Assembly: GCA_905478925.1 (NCBI GenBank)
Contig: CAJQKQ010000015.1
Coordinates: forward strand, 1-64,000
Source: an uncultured Verrucomicrobiales bacterium
Lineage (GTDB): Bacteria; Verrucomicrobiota; Verrucomicrobiia; Verrucomicrobiales; Akkermansiaceae
Direction: 5' to 3'
DNA length: 64,000 bases
Of this stretch, positions 37,705 through 45,744 are shown piece by piece. The notes beneath the pieces were generated by a model. The model was given only the letters and a program-made list of their open reading frames with translations. It was not told the origin of the DNA and searched no databases. The first letter of the stretch is position 1; each line of letters starts with the position of its first letter. The position numbers and the translations under genes were made by a program.

Positions 37705-37744
37705 AATTTGAGATTTAGAATTCCGAGTTTAAGGTTTCAACGAA

Positions 37745-37882
37745 ATGGATTGGCAAACGATCACCGCCCTCAGCTGCGTCCTCGGCACCTTGGCCGTCTT
37801 CGCCTACCGCATCGCCCGCCCCTCGGGGAAAAAATCGGGCTGCGGAAAAAGCTGTGGCTGCGGCGTGGAGAAGAAGCGGTGA
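37745..37882 (+). CDS. FeoB-associated Cys-rich membrane protein
   Basis: 45 residues, MDWQTITALSCVLGTLAVFA as one membrane helix, then KKSGCGKSCGCG with four Cys and a basic end. Genes of this type commonly end feo operons (FeoC/P12-like). It lies 40 bases after feoB, in the same direction. It is short but has the expected helix-plus-Cys pattern. Confidence 0.8.
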   Translation: MDWQTITALSCVLGTLAVFAYRIARPSGKKSGCGKSCGCGVEKKR

Positions 37883-37903
37883 CCGCGCAGATTTTCATAA
37901 ATT

Positions 37904-38326
37904 TCACTTCTCCCCACCCACCTTGATCCTCGCAGGAACATCGTTGATGCTGATCCCGGCTTTACCGAGGGCGTCCCAGATTTCAAGGAGCCTTTCCAGA
38001 GGCAAGCGGCGGTCGGCCTCGAGCTCCAGCTTCCGACCGGGATTCTGATTCTGGTAGGCGGTGAGGTAGGCCCCGAGCAGCCCTTCGGGGACGGCGAGTG
38101 TGTCCAGGGTGATATTTCCCGTGGCATCGACGGCGATCACAGAACGGGTGTCGGTAATTTTTTCCGAGGGAATTTCCTTCACCGTGGGAAGCTCGATCTG
38201 GAGCACCTCGCGGGGTTTCTTAAAAGTCGTCGAGACGATGAAAAACACCAACAAGATGAACAGGATGTCGATCATCGGGACGATGGGCACCTGGGCCCTG
38301 CTGCGCTGGACGCGATGGAACTCCAT
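37904..38326 (-). CDS. exbD: ExbD/TolR-family biopolymer transport protein
   Basis: 140 residues. One N-terminal helix, VPMIDILFILLVFFIVSTTF, carries the conserved Asp that conducts protons, and the periplasmic part ends with INDVPARIKVG. It forms the proton channel with ExbB. The start lies 3 bases after the exbB stop. It ends convergently with the feo operon. Confidence 0.9.
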   Translation of the reverse strand: MEFHRVQRSRAQVPIVPMIDILFILLVFFIVSTTFKKPREVLQIELPTVKEIPSEKITDTRSVIAVDATGNITLDTLAVPEGLLGAYLTAYQNQNPGRKLELEADRRLPLERLLEIWDALGKAGISINDVPARIKVGGEK

Positions 38327-38329
38327 TTC

Positions 38330-38965
38330 CTAGAGGGTGCTGTTGCCAGAGCAGGCGGAGACGAAGCCGTTGAGAATCAATTCCATACGGGCGGTGATGC
38401 GCTCAATGCGGCGGGTGAAATAGCTGTGGGCGATCACGCATGGCACCGCGATGGCGAGGCCGAAAATCGTGGTGTTGAGCGCCTCGGCGATGCCGCGGGC
38501 GATGGCGAGGTGATCCGTGGTTTCACCGAGCCCCTGGAAGATGGTCACGAGCCCGGAGGCGGTGCCGAGTAGGCCGAGCAGCGGCGCGATGGTGATGACA
38601 ACATCGAGGACGCCGATGCCTGAGTGCATTTTCACAACCTCCTCGCGGGCGGAGGCTTCAACCGCGCGGCTGATTTCCTCAGCGGTTTTTCCGTGGTGTT
38701 TCAGAGCGACCGCACCGAGGCGGGCAAGAGTACTGCCGCCTTGTTTCAGCTCGGACAAGACGGGATCCGATTCACCGGACTCGATGTTTTCCAATCCGCC
38801 TGCCAGCCCGGCGGGGACAGTCCGCGAGCGAGCGAGGGAAAGCGCCTTGAAGCCGATGGCGGTGAGGCCAGCGATGGAGCAGAGGATGAGAGGGTAGATG
38901 AAGACGCCGCCCTTTCCGAGAAATTCCGCGGTGGCTGAGGTTGCGCTGATTGCGAGATAGTCCAT
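38330..38965 (-). CDS. exbB: ExbB/TolQ/MotA-family proton channel protein
   Basis: 211 residues. The last helices have VVTIAPLLGLLGTASGLVTI and ALNTTIFGLAIAVPCVIAHS, the conserved stator segments. With ExbD it harvests the proton gradient to energise the TonB-like protein encoded just upstream (11 bases between stop and start). Confidence 0.92.
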   Translation of the reverse strand: MDYLAISATSATAEFLGKGGVFIYPLILCSIAGLTAIGFKALSLARSRTVPAGLAGGLENIESGESDPVLSELKQGGSTLARLGAVALKHHGKTAEEISRAVEASAREEVVKMHSGIGVLDVVITIAPLLGLLGTASGLVTIFQGLGETTDHLAIARGIAEALNTTIFGLAIAVPCVIAHSYFTRRIERITARMELILNGFVSACSGNSTL

Positions 38966-38976
38966 TCGTTATTTCG

Positions 38977-40149
38977 TTAAAAGTAGAAGTTGAAGATCAA
39001 TTCGAGCGCGTCGCCGGCCATTTCCTTTTTGACCGCCGGCGGCATAGCCGGGATGGGTGCTTTGCGTATCGAGTTCAGGGTGAAACCTTTCTGCACCTCG
39101 CCGGTCTGGTTGTCGCCAATAAACTGAACGCTTTTAATCCGGCCGCTTTCTGAAACGAAGAACCGCACGGTCAGGAAACCCGGGGTAATGAAATCGCGAT
39201 GCTTCATGCAGTTGAGCTGCCACTCTTTCTCCACGGCCCGCCCGATGGCCGCCTGGTAGCGCCCCATCGGGGAGTTCGTCACATCGAGCGCGCTTTCCCC
39301 GTTGCGTTTGAGGTTTCCCCTGATCGCCGTCTTGCTTTGGTTGCCCCGAAAGGCGGGATCGTCGATCGGGGTCGGCTTCGGTTTGGGCTTCGGTTTGTCC
39401 TCCACCTTTTTCTCGGCCAGCCCTTCCGATGCCCCGTCGCGCGCTTTCTTCTCCTCGCGGGGCTTGATGTCCTCGCGCACCTCGCCCTTCGCAACGGGAA
39501 TTTCGATCGGGTTCGGCCCGTCGAGGAGCTTTTCGCGGATTGCGGTCTCGGCTTTCTCCGCCTCTCCGGGAATTGGGGATTCTTCGCCCTTCGCCATCTC
39601 TGCGGGCGGCTGCACGGGAACGGGCGGTGAAATAGGAGACAGCGCGGCATCAGGCGGGACAACAGGGCGCATCAAACTATCTAATCTGCCGTCCTGATAA
39701 TTGCTCTGGGTGGTTTCGATCTCCTCTTCGTGCCTCGGTTCACGGCCCGCCTGTGAAGGCATGGCGAGGGCGTTGGCATCCGCTGCGCGATCGCTTGTCG
39801 CCCTGGTGTTTCGCTCACCGATGTACCTGCGGCTGGCAGGAGCCTCCGCACTCTCCTGCTCCGGCGTAGTGCGGACAACTTCCGGCGGTTGGACCCTTTC
39901 TTCCACAACAACGGCGGGCACCGGCTCGCGCTTGATCATTTCCGGGAAAATCTTTACCGTCTGCTCGGGCTGGAAAACCTCCGGCACGGCATTCCTCCGC
40001 TCGATCTCAGAGCGGATCGCCTCGATGCTGACCCATGCGAGAAGAAGTCCGTTCAACAGCACGGAGACGCAGAGCGCCACCGCCCAAAGGCGAGCCTCAT
40101 CCCCGTTCGGTCGTGCAACTGCGGTGGCCACTGGGACATATTGCCTCAT
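38977..40149 (-). CDS. TonB-family energy transducer
   Basis: 390 residues from ATG 40149 (MRQYVPVATAVARPNGDEAR). A membrane helix (about 22-42) is followed by a long charged, Pro-rich spacer with repeated KPKPKP, and a C-terminal TonB domain (about 305-390) with VRFFVSESGRIKSVQFIG. It couples the ExbB-ExbD motor to outer-membrane receptors. The start follows the rhomboid stop by one base, so translation is probably coupled. No TonB-dependent receptor gene is in the window. Confidence 0.87.
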   Translation of the reverse strand: MRQYVPVATAVARPNGDEARLWAVALCVSVLLNGLLLAWVSIEAIRSEIERRNAVPEVFQPEQTVKIFPEMIKREPVPAVVVEERVQPPEVVRTTPEQESAEAPASRRYIGERNTRATSDRAADANALAMPSQAGREPRHEEEIETTQSNYQDGRLDSLMRPVVPPDAALSPISPPVPVQPPAEMAKGEESPIPGEAEKAETAIREKLLDGPNPIEIPVAKGEVREDIKPREEKKARDGASEGLAEKKVEDKPKPKPKPTPIDDPAFRGNQSKTAIRGNLKRNGESALDVTNSPMGRYQAAIGRAVEKEWQLNCMKHRDFITPGFLTVRFFVSESGRIKSVQFIGDNQTGEVQKGFTLNSIRKAPIPAMPPAVKKEMAGDALELIFNFYF

Positions 40150-40150
40150 T

Positions 40151-41041
40151 TCACCGCCGGTGCAACGCTTCGATTGGCTCCGGGCTATCGGACAGCCTGC
40201 AAAGAAATCCGGCAATCACCCCCCCTCCGAAGCCAAAGACATGGCCGAAGACGTCGACACCGGCTCCCGGTGCCGCCCCGCCCAGCCATCCCAGCAGCAC
40301 CATGCCCGCTAGCAAGGGCGCGAGCACCCGCAACCATGGCATCCGGACCTTTTCCCGAAAATTCTCCACAATCCCTATCCCCGAGAGAATCCCGAGCGCA
40401 CCGAACACCGCCGTAGAGGCTCCGAGCGAGCTGAAAGGCACCGGCCACGTGACCCATGAGGTGATGGCGTTACCCGCCGTTCCCGCGAGCAGGATCATCG
40501 CCCAGCCTTTCCAGGGTCCGAGCGATTTCGATACGAGCATGCCGAACACCGCACCACTCGCGAGGTTCCCGACGATGTGCGGGCCGTCTCCGTGGAGGAA
40601 CAGCGCGGTGAAAGGCCGCCACCACTCACCCCGGCCGATCAGACCTACGCTCGATGAGGCAAAGCGATCTGAAATCGATGGGTTCTCTGCTTGGAAACGA
40701 AAAACAACGAGCAGTGTCGCCGCCCAGGCGAGCACATGGAGGACGCCCGCCGGATGCCTGCCCCAGTTCGAAGGGAGCAGCGGCAGCACCGGCTCAACGC
40801 GGGACTCCTCGTCGTATTGCACGAGTTCATCGGAAATTTTCGGCGCGGCCACAGGCTCGGCCTGAACATCGTACTCGCCCGGCCCGCCTCCGTGCTCGAC
40901 GCGAACGGCCTCCCCCATCGCAAGCGCCACCAACGCATGCTCGTGGGCATCGTCGAGCGAGCCGTAGCTGCCGACATCAACCCAACTCTCTTCAGGTTGA
41001 TCGGGGTCTATGGATTGTTCGCTCATGGATTGTCTCGCCAT
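40151..41041 (-). CDS. Rhomboid family membrane protein
   Basis: 296 residues from ATG 41041 (alternative ATG 41026, MSEQSIDPDQPEES). After a soluble N-terminal domain of about 100 residues, the rhomboid core has HGDGPHIVGNLASG, the nucleophile motif GASTAVFG and the His in VDVFGHVFGFGGG. These are the catalytic Ser-His pair of an intramembrane serine protease. It ends one base before the TonB-like gene. The combination of a rhomboid and a Ton system in one operon is unusual. Confidence 0.85.
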   Translation of the reverse strand: MARQSMSEQSIDPDQPEESWVDVGSYGSLDDAHEHALVALAMGEAVRVEHGGGPGEYDVQAEPVAAPKISDELVQYDEESRVEPVLPLLPSNWGRHPAGVLHVLAWAATLLVVFRFQAENPSISDRFASSSVGLIGRGEWWRPFTALFLHGDGPHIVGNLASGAVFGMLVSKSLGPWKGWAMILLAGTAGNAITSWVTWPVPFSSLGASTAVFGALGILSGIGIVENFREKVRMPWLRVLAPLLAGMVLLGWLGGAAPGAGVDVFGHVFGFGGGVIAGFLCRLSDSPEPIEALHRR

Positions 41042-41050
41042 GATCGCTGC

Positions 41051-41137
41051 GGAGCGCGGCTTTTCAAGTCGCTTGGTTGCGCTGGGTATCAGGGGGTGAG
41101 GCGGAGCGTTAGAAAGCGGCTTGAAAAGCCGCGCTCC
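41051..41137. repeat. REP-like inverted pair, copy 2
   Basis: GGAGCGCGGCTTTTCAAGTC plus GCTT at 41051-41074 faces its complement at 41114-41137 with one mismatch. Each end is a hairpin. It fills the gap between the hydrolase gene end and the rhomboid start. Confidence 0.85.
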
Positions 41138-41144
41138 ATATTCG

Positions 41145-42149
41145 TCAAGTGGAGCGTTGCGCGATGAAATCCATGGCCGCACCGGCCCGCAGGACGGCCA
41201 GCGAGAAATGTCCGAGACCGTCCACGATATCCAGAGTGGCGTTGGGCATTTTTGCGGTCAGGTCTTCGACAAGCGTGGTGGGGATGTTTTTGTCGTCGCC
41301 GCCGTGCCAATAACGGATCGGGTGGCTGATTTCCTCCGGCCTGAACTCAGGCTTGCTGAGATAGATTTCCGCATCGGTCATCACGCCCTGCCCGCCGGAC
41401 AGCCCGCAGACCCCCTCGGTGAAACTTTTCGTAAGCACAGGCCAGATCTCGGTATCATGCAGCATGATCTCCCGATCCGCTCTGGAAAGGCTGCGTAGAA
41501 GCAGCGACATCGGGATCGCATCCGGCCTGCATTTCGCGGCAAGCGAGGCGAGGCGAAACCCTCCGGTGAAAAACGGCGCAGGGGCTTTCCGAAGCGGGAT
41601 GAGGGTGCGATAGAGCGGATGCAGCCCCTCGGTGCCAAGATCGGTGAGCGGTAGCGGCACCATACCCGCGAGAACAGCGGAACCGGTCAACCGCTCCGGA
41701 ATCATCGCGGCGCAGGCAAGCACATACGGGCCACCGCCGGAGACCCCGAGTTGGCCGAACTTGGCTATCCCCAGGTGATCCGCGAAACGAGCCATCAACT
41801 CCGGCCAGTCATCCAGCTTGCGGTCACGGATAAGCGTCGACTTCCCTATCCCCGGCCGATCGGCAGCAATCAGCCGGATACCGCGATCCTTGGCGACATG
41901 ATGCGCCAACCGCGCCTGCAACCGGGAACTCGGCCAACCATGATAGTAAAACACCGGCTTTCCCGATGGATCGCCGAATTCGTTCCACGCCAGCTGCTTG
42001 CCGGGCGAATACTCCCAGAAATTCGGTTTTTCTGCGGGGGGGAGGTTTTCTAGGAAAGATAGTTCCTTGGGTTGGGGGGCAGAGGAACCACGGATGGACG
42101 CGGATGAACGCGGATCGGATTCTTTTCTGCTGCGGTAGTGGGTTTGCAT
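41145..42149 (-). CDS. Alpha/beta hydrolase
   Basis: 334 residues from ATG 42149. The fold is clear from VFYYHGWPSSRLQARLAHHV (oxyanion-hole region), LGVSGGGPYVLACAAM (nucleophile Ser elbow) and GHFSLAVL near the end (catalytic His). Substrate is unknown. The first 20-odd codons come from the inverted arm of the GxxExxY cassette, and no other start exists before the conserved core, so the cassette supplies the start. ATG 42149 follows the GxxExxY stop by one base. Confidence 0.8.
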   Translation of the reverse strand: MQTHYRSRKESDPRSSASIRGSSAPQPKELSFLENLPPAEKPNFWEYSPGKQLAWNEFGDPSGKPVFYYHGWPSSRLQARLAHHVAKDRGIRLIAADRPGIGKSTLIRDRKLDDWPELMARFADHLGIAKFGQLGVSGGGPYVLACAAMIPERLTGSAVLAGMVPLPLTDLGTEGLHPLYRTLIPLRKAPAPFFTGGFRLASLAAKCRPDAIPMSLLLRSLSRADREIMLHDTEIWPVLTKSFTEGVCGLSGGQGVMTDAEIYLSKPEFRPEEISHPIRYWHGGDDKNIPTTLVEDLTAKMPNATLDIVDGLGHFSLAVLRAGAAMDFIAQRST

Positions 42150-42577
42150 TCTAGGATTTGTCTAGGATGACTCTTTTCCATTCTAGTTTACTCCGTTTGA
42201 AATTTAGGATGAGCCCTACGGGCATTCCTGTAATTTTTAGGTAGTTTAGCATTTGGGCTAGTTCGTGTTGTCCGATGCGCTCGATCACTTTTGTGTCCAC
42301 GAGGACCTTGTCGAAGGTGATAAGATCTGGAACATATCCCCCTACTTTCACGGTTTTATACCGGACATCATAGCGGGGCTGCTGGCATCAAGCAATTTTC
42401 CTCAACCCAAATTCGACGCAAAGCGCATTCTCATATGGTTTCTCATGAAGTTCGTGCCCCAGTTCGTTCAAAACCTCAAAGGCACAATTTAAAATAGCCC
42501 CAGTCTCAGTTTCAAAAACCATACTCTTAATCCCAGCAAAGAATCCGATCTGCGTTCATCCGGGTGCATCCGTGGTT
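42086..42577. mobile_element. GxxExxY cassette bounded by 40-bp inverted repeats
   Basis: The left arm at 42086-42125 begins AACCACGGATGGACGCGGAT and the right arm at 42538-42577 is its complement with three mismatches in 40. Between the arms lies one reading frame, the GxxExxY pseudogene, and little else. The ACCACGGATGnACnCGGATGAA type of sequence is a frequent companion of GxxExxY genes. No transposase is present and no target-site duplication was identified. Confidence 0.65.
42151..42522 (-). pseudogene. GxxExxY family protein gene with internal stop
   Basis: 124 codons from ATG 42522 to TAG 42151, open except for TGA at codon 45 (42388-42390). The order matches the family: EVLNELGHELHEKPYENALC near the start, then QQPRYDV, YVPDLITFDKVLVDTKVIER and MLNYLKITGMPVGLILNFKR. 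In the name-giving motif the Gly is replaced by Glu (ELHEKPY). The residue after the stop continues in frame, so this is a nonsense mutation, not an indel. The family has a PD-(D/E)XK nuclease-like fold; its role is unproven. Confidence 0.8.
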
Positions 42578-42586
42578 TTCTTAATT

Positions 42587-43615
42587 TCAGTGATCGTGGC
42601 CGACGTGCTCGCTGAGGATGTCGCGGCCGAAGTCGTTTGCTTGGTCGCGCCAGGCGGCGTGGACGTGGTTTCCGTTGTTCTGGACGTTGGCTACCTCGAC
42701 CAGGAACGTGGTGCCCTGGATGCGGTAGTAATAAGGCTCGCCACGCTTGAGGCCGCCGGCCCAGCCGAAACGGAGGTTCCCGAGGTCGGCCTTAATTTTC
42801 GCGAGGTCACTGTCGGCGAGCTCTTGGCGGTGGCGGTTGGCGAACTCGGCGACGAGTTCCATGAGCGCAGCCTGCTGGGCTACGGTCATGTCGGATGCCG
42901 GGACGCCAACGGGATCGAGCTGCTTCGCCTTGCGGTCCGCAGCGGTGAGGATCTCGCCCGGAGGTTTCTCCGAATAAACGATTTCCTTGCCGCTTTCCTT
43001 GAGAGTGGTGGCGATGGCGCGGGCGAGGTCTTCCTCGGCAGCCAGCGGACGGGTGCCCTTCATTTTGTGATCGATCATGATCTCACCCGGATTCGATGCG
43101 AAAAAGGACGGAGTGACCGACACCGCGTTGCCATGGATGATCGTGTAATTCAGCGAAAGATGATGCCCCTCGAAACGCCAGCCCCATGTGCCTCCAGCTT
43201 TCGGCTCGCCGAAGATCGATGTGAAATAGTTCTTCGGATTGCGGAAGTCCGGGCGTTTCTCGATCTCCCCGAGGAAAGCCTCAAGCGCCATGATCGTATC
43301 CACCTTAACCAAGCCCGGCTCGCTGATTGCGGTTTTCAGAAGGGCTCTCACAAGTGCCGTCTGCTTCACGTCGAGATCCGTGAGCGGCAGCCCTTTGCGC
43401 TCGCGTGGGACGAAGCCCCAGTTCTCGCGCTGATCGGATTTGAAGGGAAAACGCGCTTTCTTTGACTGCGCATCGTCGAGCGCGGCGATCAGCGCATTCG
43501 CGGCAGTGGCCATCTCACCGGTCACTTTCTGGATTGCTGCGGTATTCGTTGGCACCGTTTCCTTGGCGGAAAGTGAGGTGGCGGCGACTAGAACGATCAA
43601 TAGGAGATTTCTCAT
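42587..43615 (-). CDS. DUF3500-family secreted protein
   Basis: 342 residues with a signal peptide (MRNLLLIVLVAATSLSA). The DUF3500 pattern is seen in WGFVPRERKGLPLTDL, WGWRFEGHHLSLNYTI and NGNHVHAAWRDQANDFGRDI. The His-rich C-terminus (EHVGHDH) could bind metal. Function is unknown. It starts divergently from recQ and ends 10 bases from the cassette arm. Confidence 0.9.
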   Translation of the reverse strand: MRNLLLIVLVAATSLSAKETVPTNTAAIQKVTGEMATAANALIAALDDAQSKKARFPFKSDQRENWGFVPRERKGLPLTDLDVKQTALVRALLKTAISEPGLVKVDTIMALEAFLGEIEKRPDFRNPKNYFTSIFGEPKAGGTWGWRFEGHHLSLNYTIIHGNAVSVTPSFFASNPGEIMIDHKMKGTRPLAAEEDLARAIATTLKESGKEIVYSEKPPGEILTAADRKAKQLDPVGVPASDMTVAQQAALMELVAEFANRHRQELADSDLAKIKADLGNLRFGWAGGLKRGEPYYYRIQGTTFLVEVANVQNNGNHVHAAWRDQANDFGRDILSEHVGHDH

Positions 43616-43691
43616 GGGATTGAATTTACGGGACGCTTCAGGGTGAGCTTGCAGAAATCATTCGGGAAGAATTTTCCAAGGCCGCTTCCGG

Positions 43692-45614
43692 GTGCTATCA
43701 AAGGGGCACGTGAAGGACGTTTTGCGGAAAAATTTCGGGTTCGAGGAGCTGCGGAGCGGGCAGGAGGAAGTCGTCGACATCCTCATGTCTGGTCGGCCTG
43801 CACTAGCAATTTTCCCGACGGGAGGGGGCAAGTCGCTCTGCTACCAATTACCCGCACTAATGCTGGAGGGCACGGCGCTTGTGGTTTCCCCGTTGCTGGC
43901 ACTGATGAAGGATCAGGTGGACGGGCTGGTCAGCAAAGATGTCGCGGCGGCGCGACTGGACTCAACTCTGACTACAGACGAATACCGCGAGGTCGTCGGC
44001 CGGCTTCTGCGCGGTGAACTAAAATTGCTCTATGTCTCGCCTGAGAAACTTGGAAACGCGGAATTCCGGAAACTGCTCAAGGGAGTGAAGCTTTCACTCA
44101 TCGCCGTGGACGAGGCGCATTGCATTTCCGAATGGGGTCACAATTTTCGGCCGGATTACCTGAAGCTCGGCAAGATCTGCAAACAGCTAAAAGTACCGCG
44201 CATCCTCGCCCTCACGGCAACAGCGACACCCAAGGTCGAGGCCGACATCCGCAAGCGCTTCGGCATCCGCAAGGATGATGCCGTGAAGTTGAGCTTCCAT
44301 AGGGAGAACCTCGACCTACGCATCACGCCTTGCACTCCCGATGAACGGAAAGCATTGCTCCTGGAGAGGCTAGGCAAGTGGGAAAAACCCGCCGTAGTCT
44401 ACGTCACTCGGCAGGAAACGGCGGAGGAGGTCGCGACTTTCCTGGCGAAAAACGGCTTTGCCGCGAGGGCGTATCATGCGGGTTTGCGGAGCGATCTGCG
44501 GCGGGAAATCCAGGAGCAATTCATGGATGGCGAGGTGGAGATCGTAGTCGCGACAATCGCTTTCGGAATGGGCGTGGACAAGGCGGACATCCGCACGGTG
44601 ATTCATTACAATCTGCCGAAAAGCCTTGAGGGATACACCCAGGAGATCGGACGGGCGGGACGCGACGGCAAGCCCGCCGTCTGCGAATGGCTTGCCTGTA
44701 GCGACGACCTAACGGTGCTTGAGAACTTCATTTTCTCCGACACACCCAGCGAACGGGCAGTGAGGAACCTGCTGGAGCGCGTGCTGAAAATCGGGGATGA
44801 ATTCGACGTTTCCCTCTACGACCTAGCGACAAGCTGCGACATCCGCCAGACTGTGGTATCGACGGTTCTCGCGGATCTGGAAATGGACGGATCACTCGAA
44901 TCTCGGGGCAGCTTTTTCGACAGCTACAGGATCAAGCTGCTGCAACCGATCTCGCGGGTGTTGGCAGGACGGGCGGCAAAGGAAAAAAAACTGCTGGAAG
45001 GTGTTTTCAGCGGCCTGGATGCGGAGTGGAAATGGCTCACCGTGAAGATAGCGGAAACGGCAGATCGGATCGAGTTACCAAAGGAAAAACTACGGGACAT
45101 GATCGCTGAACTCGAAGCGAGTGGAGACGTGGTTTTAAAAAAATCCAACTGGCGGCAGGCATACCGTATCAAGAAGGCACCCGGAGACCTCCGGGTGCTT
45201 GCGGAGCGGATGGCGAAGGGATTCAAAGCGCGGGAGGCAACGAATCTCAAGCGGCTGGAACAAGTGCTCACGCTGTCATCCGGCAAAGCCTGCCTGACCA
45301 AGGTTTTGCTCAAACATTTCGGTGAGAAAATGGAACAACCCTGCGGACATTGCGATCGCTGCCGGCAAGTACCGCCAACCAAGCTGAAGCGGAGGAAGCC
45401 CCGCAAAATCGCCGATTCGGAACTGGAGTCGATCCGCGAACTCACCGACGAAAAACTTGCAACCCTCGGGACTCCCCGCCAGATGGCACGGTTTCTTTGC
45501 GGGATGTCCAGCCCAGCATCGATGCGAGCAAGGCTTTACCGGCATGATGCCTACGGGATGTTAGGTGACTTGCCCTTCCGTGAAGTAGAGATTCTTGCGG
45601 AAAGCCTTTTCTGA
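43692..45614 (+). CDS. recQ: RecQ-family ATP-dependent DNA helicase
   Basis: 640 residues from GTG 43692 (an internal GTG at 43710 is also possible). Motif I FPTGGGKSLCYQLPA, DEAH in VDEAHCISEWGHNFRPDY, TATATPKV and the motif VI region QEIGRAGRDGKP are all present. The zinc-type cysteines CGHCDRC lie near residue 555. The C-terminus is not an HRDC domain; a different domain of about 65 residues ends the protein. It unwinds DNA 3' to 5' in repair. Confidence 0.93.
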   Translation: MLSKGHVKDVLRKNFGFEELRSGQEEVVDILMSGRPALAIFPTGGGKSLCYQLPALMLEGTALVVSPLLALMKDQVDGLVSKDVAAARLDSTLTTDEYREVVGRLLRGELKLLYVSPEKLGNAEFRKLLKGVKLSLIAVDEAHCISEWGHNFRPDYLKLGKICKQLKVPRILALTATATPKVEADIRKRFGIRKDDAVKLSFHRENLDLRITPCTPDERKALLLERLGKWEKPAVVYVTRQETAEEVATFLAKNGFAARAYHAGLRSDLRREIQEQFMDGEVEIVVATIAFGMGVDKADIRTVIHYNLPKSLEGYTQEIGRAGRDGKPAVCEWLACSDDLTVLENFIFSDTPSERAVRNLLERVLKIGDEFDVSLYDLATSCDIRQTVVSTVLADLEMDGSLESRGSFFDSYRIKLLQPISRVLAGRAAKEKKLLEGVFSGLDAEWKWLTVKIAETADRIELPKEKLRDMIAELEASGDVVLKKSNWRQAYRIKKAPGDLRVLAERMAKGFKAREATNLKRLEQVLTLSSGKACLTKVLLKHFGEKMEQPCGHCDRCRQVPPTKLKRRKPRKIADSELESIRELTDEKLATLGTPRQMARFLCGMSSPASMRARLYRHDAYGMLGDLPFREVEILAESLF

Positions 45615-45744
45615 TGAGCGCGGCTTTGAAAAGCCGCTTTCTCACGCTCCGCAAAAACCAGAGCCTAGCTAACAGCTAGAAAATTCGCACACGCAGGATT
45701 GAGAAAGGCGGTGAGACAGCGGGTTAAAAACCCGCGCTCCGCAT
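45614..45744. repeat. REP-like inverted pair, copy 3 (divergent)
   Basis: The left end ATGAGCGCGGCTTTGAAAAG plus CCGCTTT begins at the last base of the recQ stop. The right end (45718-45744) is a related but different hairpin, GCGGGTT/AACCCGC, preceded as complement by ATGCGGAGC. The middle contains further inverted strings (CTAGCTAACAGCTAG). Confidence 0.7.
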
